Below, piece after piece: positions 45,619 through 55,353 of a stretch of DNA of 64,000 nt. Source of the stretch: Profundicola chukchiensis (GTDB taxonomy: Bacteria; Bacteroidota; Bacteroidia; Flavobacteriales; Weeksellaceae); the NCBI RefSeq assembly GCF_029664245.1, contig NZ_JANAIE010000001.1:186001-250000 (forward strand). Direction: 5' to 3'. The position numbers were made by a program, and so were the translations under genes. How positions within the stretch are numbered: position 1 is the first letter of the stretch; every line of letters starts with the position of its first letter. The notes under the pieces were generated by a model, which was not told where the DNA came from, made no database searches, and worked only from the letters and a program-made list of their open reading frames with translations.

Positions 45619-46029
45619 ATGAAAATGTTAAAAGAATTTAAGGAATTCATTATGACCGGAAACGTTATCGACCTGGCCGTAGCTGTTATTTTAGCAGGTG
45701 CTGTTGGTTTGGTTGTTAACGGGTTTGTGTCTGACATCATGATGCCTGTAGTAGGTCATTTCTCTGGTGGAATGGACTTCGCAGACATGAAAACCGTACT
45801 AGACCCTGCCGTAGGTGTTGAGGGTGAAGAAGGATATCAGCCTGAAAATGCTATTTACTATGGTAGATGGATCAACTCAATCATTAACTTGATTACAGTG
45901 GGTGCGGTATTGTTTATGATTGTTAAGGCGTATAACAAGACTAAAAAGCCAAAAGCTGAGCCAGCTCCAGCAGGACCTACTCAAGAAGAGTTATTATCTG
46001 AAATCAGAGATTTATTAGCTAAGAAATAA
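45619..46029 (+). CDS. mscL: Large-conductance mechanosensitive channel
   Basis: A 136-residue protein with an amphipathic N-terminus (KEFKEFIMTGNVIDLAVAVI), two membrane helices (about 15-45 and 85-107) and a charged C-terminal helix (TQEELLSEIRDLLAKK). These are the full set of MscL features; it acts as an emergency release valve under osmotic downshock. ATGs at 45619 and 45625 are both possible starts. Confidence 0.95.
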   Translation: MKMLKEFKEFIMTGNVIDLAVAVILAGAVGLVVNGFVSDIMMPVVGHFSGGMDFADMKTVLDPAVGVEGEEGYQPENAIYYGRWINSIINLITVGAVLFMIVKAYNKTKKPKAEPAPAGPTQEELLSEIRDLLAKK

Positions 46030-46050
46030 ATTCTTAACATTATAAAATAG

Positions 46051-46085
46051 AAGCCGAATTGAGAAATCAGTTCGGCTTTTTTTAT
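46051..46085 (+). terminator. Terminator of mscL
   Basis: AAGCCGAA pairs with TTCGGCTT (46051-46058 with 46071-46078), followed by a T-run. Confidence 0.88.
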
Positions 46086-46164
46086 AGAGTCAATTGTTTC
46101 GAAAGCTAACGTGTCCAATTCATTAGTTAGGTGTTCTACTTATTTAAAAAAATAGACACAAGGT

Positions 46165-46325
46165 TGAATGCAGCCCGGATGGCAGCGGCATTGGGCATAC
46201 TAGAAGCATCTACAAAAAACAAGAGAAAAGAGTGGCGTGCTTGCACAAACTCCTTTTCTCTTGAGTTTTTGTATGCTTATGGGCTGAACAATACAGCGAA
46301 AAGCCGGAATAGCTGCCCTAAAAGA
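46165..46325. repeat. Intergenic element with long nested hairpin
   Basis: CAGCCC (46171-46176) pairs with GGGCTG (46281-46286). GCAT(C)TACAAAAA (46206-46218) pairs with TTTTTGTATGC (46266-46276), and AAGAGAAAAGAGT (46221-46233) pairs with ACTCCTTTTCTCTT (46249-46262). GGCAGC (46181-46186) could alternatively pair with GCTGCC (46312-46317). The sequences CAGCCCGGATGGCAGCGG and AGCCGGAATAGCTGCC look like the borders of a dispersed flavobacterial repeat. The remaining sequence to 46570 holds only the PorP terminator. Confidence 0.6.
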
Positions 46326-46500
46326 AAAGTTAATTAAAATGTACAGAATGACCTTTCAAATCCTGCAAAGTGTTTTAGAGTTGAGCTTTCTTACGCTAAA
46401 AGGCTTAATAACCAGTTCTCATATCTACAGACTGTAGCCCTTATTAAGTTTAAAGTAGGTTCTAGAGATAATAATCTGAAATCAAGTAATTGAGTTGGTT

Positions 46501-46547
46501 CAACAAAAAAAGCGTCAACTATTTTCGATGAAAACAATTGACGCTTT
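46501..46547 (-). terminator. Terminator of the PorP/SprF gene
   Basis: AAAGCGTCAA (46509-46518) pairs with TTGACGCTTT (46538-46547), with an A-run on the left that is the minus-strand U-tract. Confidence 0.85.
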
Positions 46548-46570
46548 ATTATAAAATTTATTGTCGCTTC

Positions 46571-47530
46571 TTAGTAGCCGAAATAGAATGGATTTCCGAA
46601 ATCAAACCCTAAACTGATAAGGTGTCCGTCGCCAGCTTCTTTTGAGATGTCGGTTAATCCCATTTTGTATGCATAGCCTAAACGAAGTTTACCAATTTCT
46701 AGGTTGATAAGTGGCGTAAGACTTAAGGTTTGTGTTCCTGTCTCGTCCATGTCTGTTCTATAGTTTACACCTAATCTCACTGCATTGTGACCCATAGCAA
46801 ATCTAGAGCGCATCGTAATATCTACTTGACGCTCTGAGTTGGAGTTAAGATTCATTAAAACTGATGGCTCTAATTGGATTCCATCTGCAATGTTCCACTT
46901 ATATCCCGCTTGGAAATAATACCAAGTTGGAAGTGGCTCGATAGAGTTCACAATAGGTCGGTTATCACCCAAAGGCATATCTAACACTGAAAATCCTACA
47001 TAAACGCCATTGTATTGAACATTGGCACCTAAGTTAAAGTAAGACAAGAAATAGCTCGTGTCTTGTAAATATGGATCTTCTGGGTGCTGAGCATTCCACT
47101 TTGTTCTGTCAAAAACCTGAGAGATTCCGTTGTAGGAAAGACCGAATGAGAATTGATTTTCATCTTGGTCGTCATAGTAGCTAAAACCATCTCCAATAGG
47201 AATATGATAAGCTGCCGAAACATTTACTCCTCTAAGACTAGTCGCACCGTTTCTATCATTGAAAGCATGAAAACCTGCTGCTAATCGATTAGATACACGT
47301 CCATGTGCACTCAATGTTTGAGTAGATGGCGCATCTTCTAATCCTGCCCACTGAGAATAATGTGTTCCTCGAACTTTTAAGATCTCTGCGTTGGATCCAG
47401 CAAATGATGGATTTATTAAATAATTGTCGGCCACCAAATAATGCTCGTAGAATGGTAAGCCTTCCTGTGCATTTATCTGTTGTACAAACAACAAGCAAAA
47501 GGTGGCGAATAATATATTTTTAACTCTCAT
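46571..47530 (-). CDS. PorP/SprF-family outer-membrane protein
   Basis: A 319-residue precursor with signal ending QQINAQ; the ATG at 47530 is preferred to a TTG at 47536. The block FYEHYLVADNYLINPSFAGSN is the characteristic PorP/SprF opening, followed by a beta barrel of about 14 strands. The family anchors or assists T9SS substrates with type B tails. It is coded directly downstream of such a substrate (47646-52631), a common pairing. Confidence 0.93.
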   Translation of the reverse strand: MRVKNILFATFCLLFVQQINAQEGLPFYEHYLVADNYLINPSFAGSNAEILKVRGTHYSQWAGLEDAPSTQTLSAHGRVSNRLAAGFHAFNDRNGATSLRGVNVSAAYHIPIGDGFSYYDDQDENQFSFGLSYNGISQVFDRTKWNAQHPEDPYLQDTSYFLSYFNLGANVQYNGVYVGFSVLDMPLGDNRPIVNSIEPLPTWYYFQAGYKWNIADGIQLEPSVLMNLNSNSERQVDITMRSRFAMGHNAVRLGVNYRTDMDETGTQTLSLTPLINLEIGKLRLGYAYKMGLTDISKEAGDGHLISLGFDFGNPFYFGY

Positions 47531-47561
47531 TATCAATTTCTCATGTTCTTTTCAGATTCTA

Positions 47562-47569
47562 CAAATATA
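47562..47569 (-). promoter_or_regulatory. -7 element of the PorP/SprF gene
   Basis: TATATTTG on the minus strand, a perfect TAnnTTTG match 31 nt upstream of the ATG at 47530. Confidence 0.55.
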
Positions 47570-47645
47570 GTTTTCTTGCTGAAATTGCCCATATCTTTGT
47601 TATTCAAAAACACTTTCATAACGTAATTATTTATAAAAGATTGCT

Positions 47646-50600
47646 TTATCTATTTTTAACAGTGATATGACCCGTTGTATTTCTACCGTCGGCAAGCTCT
47701 AGCAAATACCAGTAATCTCCAGATGGTAATGTCCTACCATGTGATTTTCCATCCCATCTAAAGCTAGTTTTATCATTCGAAGATTCTTCTTGGAATAAAA
47801 GCTTACCATATCGATTGTAAACTGAGAAAGTAGATTTCTGTACATTCCCTGCTTCGTCTCTAAAGGCATCCATAAATGGAACTACGAAATAATCGTTTAG
47901 ACCGTCATCATTTGGCGTAATTACATTCGCAACATTCAATACTAGGGTTGACATTCCAACACCATCACAACCTGCAACTACAGATCTCACCATTACATCG
48001 TACATACCTGGTGTCAAGTTGTCAAATGTTGGACTTTGCTGCCAATCTATACCGTTGATAGAGTATTCGAATGGTCCGTCACCTGAAGCTACTACTGTAA
48101 TACTATTGTTAGTTGTATTTAAGCTTGTAATAACTGGCACAGCAATCGACTCAAAATCAACTGTTGCTTCGTTTGAACAAGTTGTATTTGGATCTGTTAC
48201 AGTTAAGGTAATAGTTTGATCACCTGCTTCACCATCAAGTTGAACGGTTTCACCATTTCCTAAAACATTTCCTAATCTATCTTTCCATTCATATGTTAAT
48301 TCCGGGTTGAATCCTTGCGCCGAAATTACTAGAGAATCCGTTGCACAGAACGCAGTGGTTGGTGCTAAGATTTCTGCTAATGGAATCGGGCTAATTACAA
48401 CATCGAATTGAGTGATAGATGGACATTTTCCATCTGCAACAACTCTAACATAAACAGTTCCCGCTACTAATTGAGCATTATCTGGATCGATAGGGTTTCT
48501 ATCATTTTGAGCATCTGCCTCACTTGTATGATAAGAAATCCAATGGTTAGTATTCTCATTAGTAACTAAATCAGCCATTGATGTTAAATCAAAAGTACCG
48601 GTTCCAAATCCATCGTCACACGCTTCTAGCGGTTCGATGTTAGCATTCACTTGTGTTTGCTCTCCTGGAGTTAAAGTTACTGATGTATAGTTAACACATG
48701 CGTTAGCTGTTCCTGTTTCTTCTACTCTAACAAATACTTCTAATGGCAATGTTGTAATGTTATTTGCATCTACTTGAGTAAATACGTCATCGTCATTTTC
48801 GGCACCTGCTTGTGAGTTGTGATATGAAATAGATACACCAGCTGTTGAATTCACAACTATGTCATCTAAATCTCTCAAGGTAAATGCATAAGTTCCATCA
48901 AATTCCGGATCACAAACTTGGAACTCTAAGTTTGTATTTACCGCTGGTAAATCTTTAAGCTCTAATTGTAATTCTGTAATTGAAGTACAATTCTGATCAT
49001 TTGAAACTAAAACATAAATTGTAGTAGAACCAGAATCATAGCTTGTTGGGTTGGCAATGTTATTCGCATTGGCATCTATAGCATCTTGCTCAGTTAAATA
49101 ATAAGCAAAGTTGAATCCAGCAGCATTTGCTAGGATATCATCATTAGCTAAAGTTAAATCCCACGTTTCTGTATTATCTTCGTCGATATCACACAATTCA
49201 AGTGTTGCTGGCGTTAAGGTTAATCCTTCATCAACAATCACATCAAATTGAGTTATCGCAAAACAACCTTCGGCATTTTCAACTCTCACATAAACTGTAG
49301 TTGTTCCTGTGTTAAAGCTGTGATCTGCCGGGTTATTAATTAATGGCGTACCATTTCCAGCATTTGCTTCTGTTGTATGATAAGTAACTGTTAAGGTTGT
49401 ATCCCCACCAGTGATTACATCTTCGTGAATTGTAATATCAATAGATTCTGATCCATCATCAAATAAGTCACACACCTGAATATTCTCTGGCATGTTGGCT
49501 ACCGGTTGATCGTTGTGATTAAGTGTTAACTCAGCAACAGCAAAACATCCGTTGGCGTCTTCTAATCTTACATAAATAACTTCTCCATTAACTGTACTTG
49601 TATACTGCGTTGGGTCGGCAACCTGATCGGCTGTATCATTATTTTCAGCTCCTGTTAAGCTTGTAAAATATGATAAGTTAATTCCAGTTTGTCCATTCAA
49701 TAAATCAGCATCGGCATCAGTCAAGTTAAAGACATAGTTTCCATCAACATCAGCACAAATAGCTAAATTCGCTGGCGTAATTTCAGGACCTGCATTTAAA
49801 ACCAATTCGATAGTTGTCATTTCCTCACAACCATCAGCGGTGCTAACTACCACCCAAATTGTAGTTGGGCCAGATTCAAATGCAGTAGCATTGGCAATAG
49901 CATTATTTCCGCCGATAGCATCTTGCTCGGTTGGATAATGTGTAAATGTAAAGCTTGCTGAGTTTGGAATAATATCATCACTTACCTGCGTAAGGTCGAA
50001 AACCTCTAAACCATCATCTCCAACATCACATAAAGTAATTGTTGCAGGCGTAAGCTCTAATCCCTCTAATAATGCAACTGGCATGGTCAACACCTTATAA
50101 CATCCATTTCCATCTAAAATTACAATGTAAATCTCTGTTGTATCTGGTGTTAAGCTATAAGCAGTTGGATCAGCAATAGCATTATCTGTATCATTTTGGC
50201 TAGCGTCATCATAATTTTCGTAATAAACAAAAGTTACATCTGGTGCACCACCTAATATATCCTCTTCGCTACCTGTTAAATCAACCACCTCAACACCTAA
50301 TTCACCTGCATCACAGAACTGAATTGGGTTGTCGAAAACATAGGCCGTTGGTCCATCGTTCACTTCAAGCGTTAGCTCAGCAATTCCATAACAACCTTCT
50401 TCGGTTTCAATTCTCACCCAAAGCGTAGTTGTCGTGTTAATTGTATATTCCGTAAGGTTTGTACCTGTTAAGAATTGATCGTTTCCATCTTGTGCATCTG
50501 TTTGATTTTCGAAGTAGTAGATATCATAAAACTGACCTTCTAAGAAATGATCATTAAATGAATTTAAATTATAAACTACGTCTGTAGCATCTGGAGCAAT

Positions 50601-52631
50601 ACATTGTGTCTCCGTTAAATCTTCAGGCTCTAAATCTGCCAAGAAATTCAAGGTTAAATCAAGTATTGAGTGACAACCATTAGCTTCATCTTTAACTCGA
50701 ACATATACTGTTCTTGAGCCTGAAACAAATGCATCTGGAGTATCAATCAAAGCAGCTTCTACTCCCATATCCGCAGCTCTACGGTTGGTATAATATCCTT
50801 CAATCACCCAATCTGGCTGACCATCTGTCACTAAGTTAGTGTAAGAAGGTAAGTTCCAAGTTGTTTCACCTGAACCATCTACATCACATACTTCAATAAC
50901 AATATCTTCAACTTCTGGAGAATCGTAGTCAAATGTAATATCAATTCTATCCGATACTACTACAGGATCTTGACCACAAATATCATAAGTTACAACAACT
51001 GTATAGAATGTATCTTGAGTTGGATAAATATCTAAGTTTCTAGTTTGTCCTACTAAAACATCATTTTCATCAAACCATTGAATCGTAACTGGCATTTCAT
51101 CACCATCTGGAATAAATCTCCAAGCCTCCTCTTGCGCTGACCAGTTTCCAGTATTTCTACCTGGTGCCACTGCAAATTGACCTTGGTTTGCACCTTGAAG
51201 ACCAATTAGTGAATTTCCATCATTCCAAGAAGGACATGCAGGTTTGTTGTGAATGTAAACGTCTATATAGTTAGAGCCTTCCCACAGTACAATTTGCTGT
51301 GATGTTGTAGCGCCTGCCTGACAAGAGCTACCAAATAATGGAATATTACTGTAGTTTACAACAAACATTCTACAAGGATACTCTCCTTGGAATCCATATG
51401 AGAATTGCGCACTAGGATCTGCACTACTTGACGCAATATTTATATCGTGATAAGCACCATTAATGGTGTTTAACATATGCGTGGTATTGGTCGGTAAAGT
51501 TTCATCGTAACTCCATTGGTCAAATTGATTTGCATAACTTAAATCAAAGTTAATTCTACCATTAGCTCCTACGACTAAAGCATCTCGCTCTTGACCGAAG
51601 AAACAGAATCTATAGCCTGGGATATCACCTTGTGCATCTGGGAAATTCACAACAGGACCATAATAATCATCTTGCGTAATATCCACACCGGCACCATCCG
51701 TCACTGGATAAGGCGGTTGGAAAGGAATGGATTGAACAATATATGATGTAGTTTCTTTCATTGGAGCATAATCTGCACGTAATCTCATTCTACCACCTTC
51801 TTCTAGAGGATAGTTACAGTTAACGATTACATCACTAGATTCTTCAATGAAGTCCACACCTGTTACGGACGGACAAGGAACGTTAGTATCAAAAGTAACT
51901 CTAACTAAAAATGTATAAGATTTCGTACAGTCTGGATTACCCGAGGCATCTGTTACAGTAAAAGTAACGGTATAGGTTCCCGCATCTGTATAGGTATGTG
52001 TAGCATCAGTTCCTGTAGCAGTGGTTCCATCTCCAAAATCCCAAGTATAGGTAGCTCCAGTACCATCTTGCGAGAATTCAGCACTACCTGTAAAAGTCAC
52101 CGTTTCTCCCTCCAATACAGTTACACCACCACTCTCGTCCATTTCTGGAATGGTTGTTACGTTTGGCGTAATAGCTTGACAAGGTACAGCACAACTAATT
52201 TGCGCTGACCATCCTGGACCAGGACCTACCGCATCTGAAATAAATTCGACGGTTAAACAACCACTTGGGTTGATAGATAAGTCCGAAGCATGGATTCCGT
52301 TTTCCTCACCTGGGCGCATACCACCGATGTAAGTCCCAATAAGAGGTGCTGTTGTATCATCTCCATCGTAGATATTCATGAAATCTGCCCCCGAACGTGT
52401 CATGGCCAAAATATCATCGAAAGTAAGAATCGTGGCATTATTTGGCTCAGTAGTTCTATCAGGACAAATGGTAAAAACTAAGTTTTCATCATTCTGGAAC
52501 GGGTTCGCCGGCCCTCCTGAATCATAGAAAGTCCCTGAACATGTTGTAACACTTCCATTTTCCATCCAATATTCTTGGGCGTTTATGAAAGTAAATAATA
52601 TGATGAAGGGTAAAAGTAAAAGTCGTTTCAT
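47646..52631 (-). CDS. Giant surface protein with PKD domain, nine repeats and type B T9SS tail
   Basis: A 1661-residue secreted protein. The signal (LLLLPFIILFTFINAQ) is followed by a CUB-like domain (about 20-150, CSGTFYDSGG, MNIYDGDDTTAPLIGTYIGG) and a PKD domain (about 155-250, YTWDFGDGTTATGT). A propeller-like module of about 300 residues comes next. Then nine repeats of about 95 residues, each opening with an acidic C-D-x-x-x-D-G-x-x-x-x-D-L core, extend to about 1480. The tail (VITPNDDGLNDYFVVPF ... GDYWYLLEL) is the type B (CHU_C) T9SS sorting domain. It is probably an adhesin or matrix protein on the cell surface, anchored with the adjacent PorP-like protein. Confidence 0.93.
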   Translation of the reverse strand: MKRLLLLPFIILFTFINAQEYWMENGSVTTCSGTFYDSGGPANPFQNDENLVFTICPDRTTEPNNATILTFDDILAMTRSGADFMNIYDGDDTTAPLIGTYIGGMRPGEENGIHASDLSINPSGCLTVEFISDAVGPGPGWSAQISCAVPCQAITPNVTTIPEMDESGGVTVLEGETVTFTGSAEFSQDGTGATYTWDFGDGTTATGTDATHTYTDAGTYTVTFTVTDASGNPDCTKSYTFLVRVTFDTNVPCPSVTGVDFIEESSDVIVNCNYPLEEGGRMRLRADYAPMKETTSYIVQSIPFQPPYPVTDGAGVDITQDDYYGPVVNFPDAQGDIPGYRFCFFGQERDALVVGANGRINFDLSYANQFDQWSYDETLPTNTTHMLNTINGAYHDINIASSSADPSAQFSYGFQGEYPCRMFVVNYSNIPLFGSSCQAGATTSQQIVLWEGSNYIDVYIHNKPACPSWNDGNSLIGLQGANQGQFAVAPGRNTGNWSAQEEAWRFIPDGDEMPVTIQWFDENDVLVGQTRNLDIYPTQDTFYTVVVTYDICGQDPVVVSDRIDITFDYDSPEVEDIVIEVCDVDGSGETTWNLPSYTNLVTDGQPDWVIEGYYTNRRAADMGVEAALIDTPDAFVSGSRTVYVRVKDEANGCHSILDLTLNFLADLEPEDLTETQCIAPDATDVVYNLNSFNDHFLEGQFYDIYYFENQTDAQDGNDQFLTGTNLTEYTINTTTTLWVRIETEEGCYGIAELTLEVNDGPTAYVFDNPIQFCDAGELGVEVVDLTGSEEDILGGAPDVTFVYYENYDDASQNDTDNAIADPTAYSLTPDTTEIYIVILDGNGCYKVLTMPVALLEGLELTPATITLCDVGDDGLEVFDLTQVSDDIIPNSASFTFTHYPTEQDAIGGNNAIANATAFESGPTTIWVVVSTADGCEEMTTIELVLNAGPEITPANLAICADVDGNYVFNLTDADADLLNGQTGINLSYFTSLTGAENNDTADQVADPTQYTSTVNGEVIYVRLEDANGCFAVAELTLNHNDQPVANMPENIQVCDLFDDGSESIDITIHEDVITGGDTTLTVTYHTTEANAGNGTPLINNPADHSFNTGTTTVYVRVENAEGCFAITQFDVIVDEGLTLTPATLELCDIDEDNTETWDLTLANDDILANAAGFNFAYYLTEQDAIDANANNIANPTSYDSGSTTIYVLVSNDQNCTSITELQLELKDLPAVNTNLEFQVCDPEFDGTYAFTLRDLDDIVVNSTAGVSISYHNSQAGAENDDDVFTQVDANNITTLPLEVFVRVEETGTANACVNYTSVTLTPGEQTQVNANIEPLEACDDGFGTGTFDLTSMADLVTNENTNHWISYHTSEADAQNDRNPIDPDNAQLVAGTVYVRVVADGKCPSITQFDVVISPIPLAEILAPTTAFCATDSLVISAQGFNPELTYEWKDRLGNVLGNGETVQLDGEAGDQTITLTVTDPNTTCSNEATVDFESIAVPVITSLNTTNNSITVVASGDGPFEYSINGIDWQQSPTFDNLTPGMYDVMVRSVVAGCDGVGMSTLVLNVANVITPNDDGLNDYFVVPFMDAFRDEAGNVQKSTFSVYNRYGKLLFQEESSNDKTSFRWDGKSHGRTLPSGDYWYLLELADGRNTTGHITVKNR

Positions 52632-52639
52632 TATAATAT

Positions 52640-53095
52640 TTATTTTCGCTCTTTTTTAGCTTGTGGTAAAATCGTGATGTAATGATTTCCCAGTTTATAA
52701 GTCTCTTTCTTCTCTGGATAAAAGTTTATCGCATATTTTAAAATATTAAAAGACTGCGGAGAGTATTGCATATCATGTGTAAGATTGGTGTTATACACAT
52801 TATACAATTCTACCGTAGACAAGTCTTTAGCATTTCTTAAAACTTTAGAACCTTGAGCCTTTTCATAAGGGATATGCTCTACTTCAACTCGATTCCTAAC
52901 TAAATCCTTGAGGTTTCTTAGCAAAGACGGTCTTTCTTTCACATAGGTTGCGTTGGGACCATAAACTTGTTCAAATTTAATTTTTTCCTTTGCATTTAAA
53001 GGTGCTTTTACATTGTCAGGAAAATGTACATGCGTCTGCTGCGCACTAAGCATTCCTGTAACAATGAAAAAGGTTGCGAGTAAAAATCTTTTCAT
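52640..53095 (-). CDS. Small secreted protein upstream of the giant adhesin
   Basis: A 151-residue protein with signal MKRFLLATFFIVTGMLSAQ and a short mature part rich in Lys and Asn (QVYGPNATYVKERPSLLRNL). No family recognised. It lies 8 bp before the giant surface gene on the same strand and likely shares its transcript, so it may be an accessory factor. Confidence 0.7.
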   Translation of the reverse strand: MKRFLLATFFIVTGMLSAQQTHVHFPDNVKAPLNAKEKIKFEQVYGPNATYVKERPSLLRNLKDLVRNRVEVEHIPYEKAQGSKVLRNAKDLSTVELYNVYNTNLTHDMQYSPQSFNILKYAINFYPEKKETYKLGNHYITILPQAKKERK

Positions 53096-53117
53096 TATAT
53101 ACTTTTAGTGTAGTTAA

Positions 53118-53125
53118 CAAATATA
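53118..53125 (-). promoter_or_regulatory. -7 element of the adhesin operon
   Basis: TATATTTG on the minus strand, a perfect TAnnTTTG match 22 nt upstream of the ATG at 53095. The same octamer precedes the PorP/SprF gene. Confidence 0.55.
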
Positions 53126-53285
53126 AACATCCTACCTTAATTAAATAAAAAATTTGCGCTTTTATTGTGTGGTTAATGTTAATTAGGCTACTTTTTTAAC
53201 AAAGCCTCTATTTAAATTTCAACTTTAACATTAAACCTTTCCGATTTTGAACTGTCCAATACACGAATCACTAAAAAACAATAAA

Positions 53286-53642
53286 ATGAAAAAGTCCTTA
53301 ATACTATTACTTCTTGTATTTTTTACACTAGGTGGAATAATGAATGCACAGCACCGAGATGGAGAGCACAAAAAAGATAAAGGAGAGATGCTTGAGAGAA
53401 TGAAAGAAAAATTGGGGTTAACAGACCAACAAGTATCAAAAATCAAGGCAATTGACGCCAAATATCAATCTCAAGAAGATGCATTAAAAGCTAAAGCAAA
53501 AACTTTAAGAGAAGAACACAAAGCTCTTAGAAGTAAAAAAAGAGAAGAAATCGATCAAATCTTAACTGCAGAACAAAAAGAGAAAGTTAAAAGCATGAAG
53601 AAGAATAGAAAGAAACGCGACATGCATCAACACAGAAAATAA
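53286..53642 (+). CDS. Spy/CpxP-like periplasmic protein
   Basis: From the ATG at 53286 the precursor has 118 residues: signal ending GGIMNAQ and a highly charged helical hairpin with LGLTDQQVSKIKAIDAKYQ and LTAEQKEKVKSMKK (LTxxQ twice), as in Spy/CpxP chaperones. These bind unfolded or metal-stressed proteins in the periplasm. It is rich in His near both ends (QHRDGEHKK, MHQHRK), possibly metal-binding. Confidence 0.82.
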   Translation: MKKSLILLLLVFFTLGGIMNAQHRDGEHKKDKGEMLERMKEKLGLTDQQVSKIKAIDAKYQSQEDALKAKAKTLREEHKALRSKKREEIDQILTAEQKEKVKSMKKNRKKRDMHQHRK

Positions 53643-53689
53643 AACTCTAAAAGAGTTAAACGATAATTATTTTTGTTTTCAATTTAAAT

Positions 53690-53725
53690 AAAAGAGTCCG
53701 CTGGTTTAGCGGACTCTTTGTTTTT
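53690..53725. terminator. Bidirectional terminator between the Spy-like gene and proS
   Basis: An 11-bp perfect stem, AAAGAGTCCGC (53692-53702) with GCGGACTCTTT (53710-53720). A T-run lies on the right for the plus strand and an A/T-rich tract on the left. The two genes converge here. Confidence 0.88.
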
Positions 53726-53745
53726 TATAATAAAATTGACTTTTC

Positions 53746-55221
53746 TTAATAAGCTTTGGCAAATAAAACTCTTTGCGTACTTGGCTTTCCTGTGTAAACG
53801 CATTTACCTTCTTCTTGTTTAGCATCTAAAGGAATACAACGTATGGTAGCTTTTGTCAACTCTTGTATTTTGGCCTCTGTTTCCATGGTTCCGTCCCAAT
53901 GAGCAGATAAGAAACCTCCTTTCTCCTCTAAAACTTTTTGGAACTCATCCCAATCATTAACTTCAGTGATGTGTGAATCTCTATATAATTTAGCCTTATT
54001 ATAGATATTAGCATCAATTTCTGACAATAAAGCCGGGATTGCCTCCTCTAAATTCTCTAAACTGACAAATTCTTTAGTTAAATTATCTCTTCTCGCTACC
54101 TCAACTTGACCTTTTTCTAGATCTCTAGGCCCTACTCCAATTCTAACTGGAACACCTTTCAATTCATATTCAGCAAACTTCCATCCTGGCTTTTGCTTAT
54201 CATCGTTATCATATTTAACGCTGATACCTTTTTCTTTAAGTGACTTAACAATAGCTTCGGACTTCTCATCTACCAATGCTTTTTGCTCATCATTAAAGTA
54301 AATTGGAACAATTACCACTTGTATTGGCGCCAAAGTAGATGGCAGTACCAATCCTTTATCATCGGAATGCGTCATAATTAAAGCTCCCATCAACCTTGTA
54401 GAAACTCCCCAAGAGGTTGCCCAAACATATTCTTGTGTTCCCTCGCTTGTTGCATATTTCACATCGAATGCTTTAGCGAAATTCTGACCCAAGAAGTGAG
54501 AAGTTCCAGCTTGCAGAGCTTTTCCATCTTGCATTAAAGCCTCGATACAATAAGTATCTTCTGCTCCAGCAAATCTTTCTGACTCAGACTTAACTCCTTT
54601 AACCACTGGCATCTTCATATAGTTTTCCGCGAAATCAGCATAAACGTTTACCATTTGTACAGTTTCGTCAATTGCTTCTTGCTTGGTCGCATGCGCAGTA
54701 TGTCCTTCTTGCCATAAAAACTCTGCAGTTCTTAAAAACAAGCGGGTTCTCATTTCCCAACGAACTACGTTTGCCCACTGGTTTATTAAAATAGGTAAAT
54801 CTCTATATGATTGAATCCAGTTTCTATAAGTGCTCCAAATAATTGCTTCCGAAGTTGGTCTTACCACTAATTCCTCTTCTAATTTCGCATCTGGATCCAC
54901 CATTAACTTTCCAGGTTCATCTGGGTTTGACTTAAGTCTATAATGTGTTACAACTGCACATTCTTTAGCAAAACCTTCAGCATTAGTTTCTTCGGCCTCG
55001 AACATGTGTTTCGGGACAAATAATGGAAAATAAGCATTTTGATGTCCTGTCTCCTTGAACATTTTATCTAATTGGGCTTGCATTTTCTCCCATATAGCAT
55101 AACCATAGGGTTTGATGACCATACAGCCTCTAACACCCGAGTTTTCGGCCAAATCAGCTTTAACAACTAACTCGTTATACCATTTGCTATAATCTTCTTC
55201 TCTTGAAGTTAATTTTGCCAT
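53746..55221 (-). CDS. proS: Prolyl-tRNA synthetase (archaeal-type)
   Basis: A 491-residue class II synthetase that charges tRNA-Pro. Motif 2 is [40 protein letters not shown] comes before it. It lacks the editing insertion of long bacterial ProS, so it is the short archaeal/eukaryotic type usual in Bacteroidota. The C-terminus ([20 protein letters not shown], then AKAY) keeps two Cys of the zinc-binding domain. Its gene has its own promoter. Confidence 0.95.
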   Translation of the reverse strand: MAKLTSREEDYSKWYNELVVKADLAENSGVRGCMVIKPYGYAIWEKMQAQLDKMFKETGHQNAYFPLFVPKHMFEAEETNAEGFAKECAVVTHYRLKSNPDEPGKLMVDPDAKLEEELVVRPTSEAIIWSTYRNWIQSYRDLPILINQWANVVRWEMRTRLFLRTAEFLWQEGHTAHATKQEAIDETVQMVNVYADFAENYMKMPVVKGVKSESERFAGAEDTYCIEALMQDGKALQAGTSHFLGQNFAKAFDVKYATSEGTQEYVWATSWGVSTRLMGALIMTHSDDKGLVLPSTLAPIQVVIVPIYFNDEQKALVDEKSEAIVKSLKEKGISVKYDNDDKQKPGWKFAEYELKGVPVRIGVGPRDLEKGQVEVARRDNLTKEFVSLENLEEAIPALLSEIDANIYNKAKLYRDSHITEVNDWDEFQKVLEEKGGFLSAHWDGTMETEAKIQELTKATIRCIPLDAKQEEGKCVYTGKPSTQRVLFAKAY

Positions 55222-55308
55222 ATAAATTCTTTAATCTCTTTAGCAGCGCCTATTTTAACATAACATGGCACCACTTTTGTTTTATTATTAACAGTTTGCA
55301 ACGATATG

Positions 55309-55341
55309 CAAATTTAATTAAATTACTAACTTTACATGCAA
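55309..55341 (-). promoter_or_regulatory. Promoter of proS
   Basis: On the minus strand TTG (55341-55339), 22 nt, then TAAATTTG (55316-55309), followed by an 87-nt leader to the ATG at 55221. Confidence 0.55.
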
Positions 55342-55353
55342 TAATTCTACAAG

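Noticed and set aside
46131-46337. 68-codon ORF after mscL
   Set aside because: It lies over the nested hairpin element, and its residues follow from the inverted repeats.
47646-52631. CRISPR-like or DNA-level repeat array
   Set aside because: The repetition is at protein level in 95-residue modules with diverged DNA; no short identical repeats with spacers.
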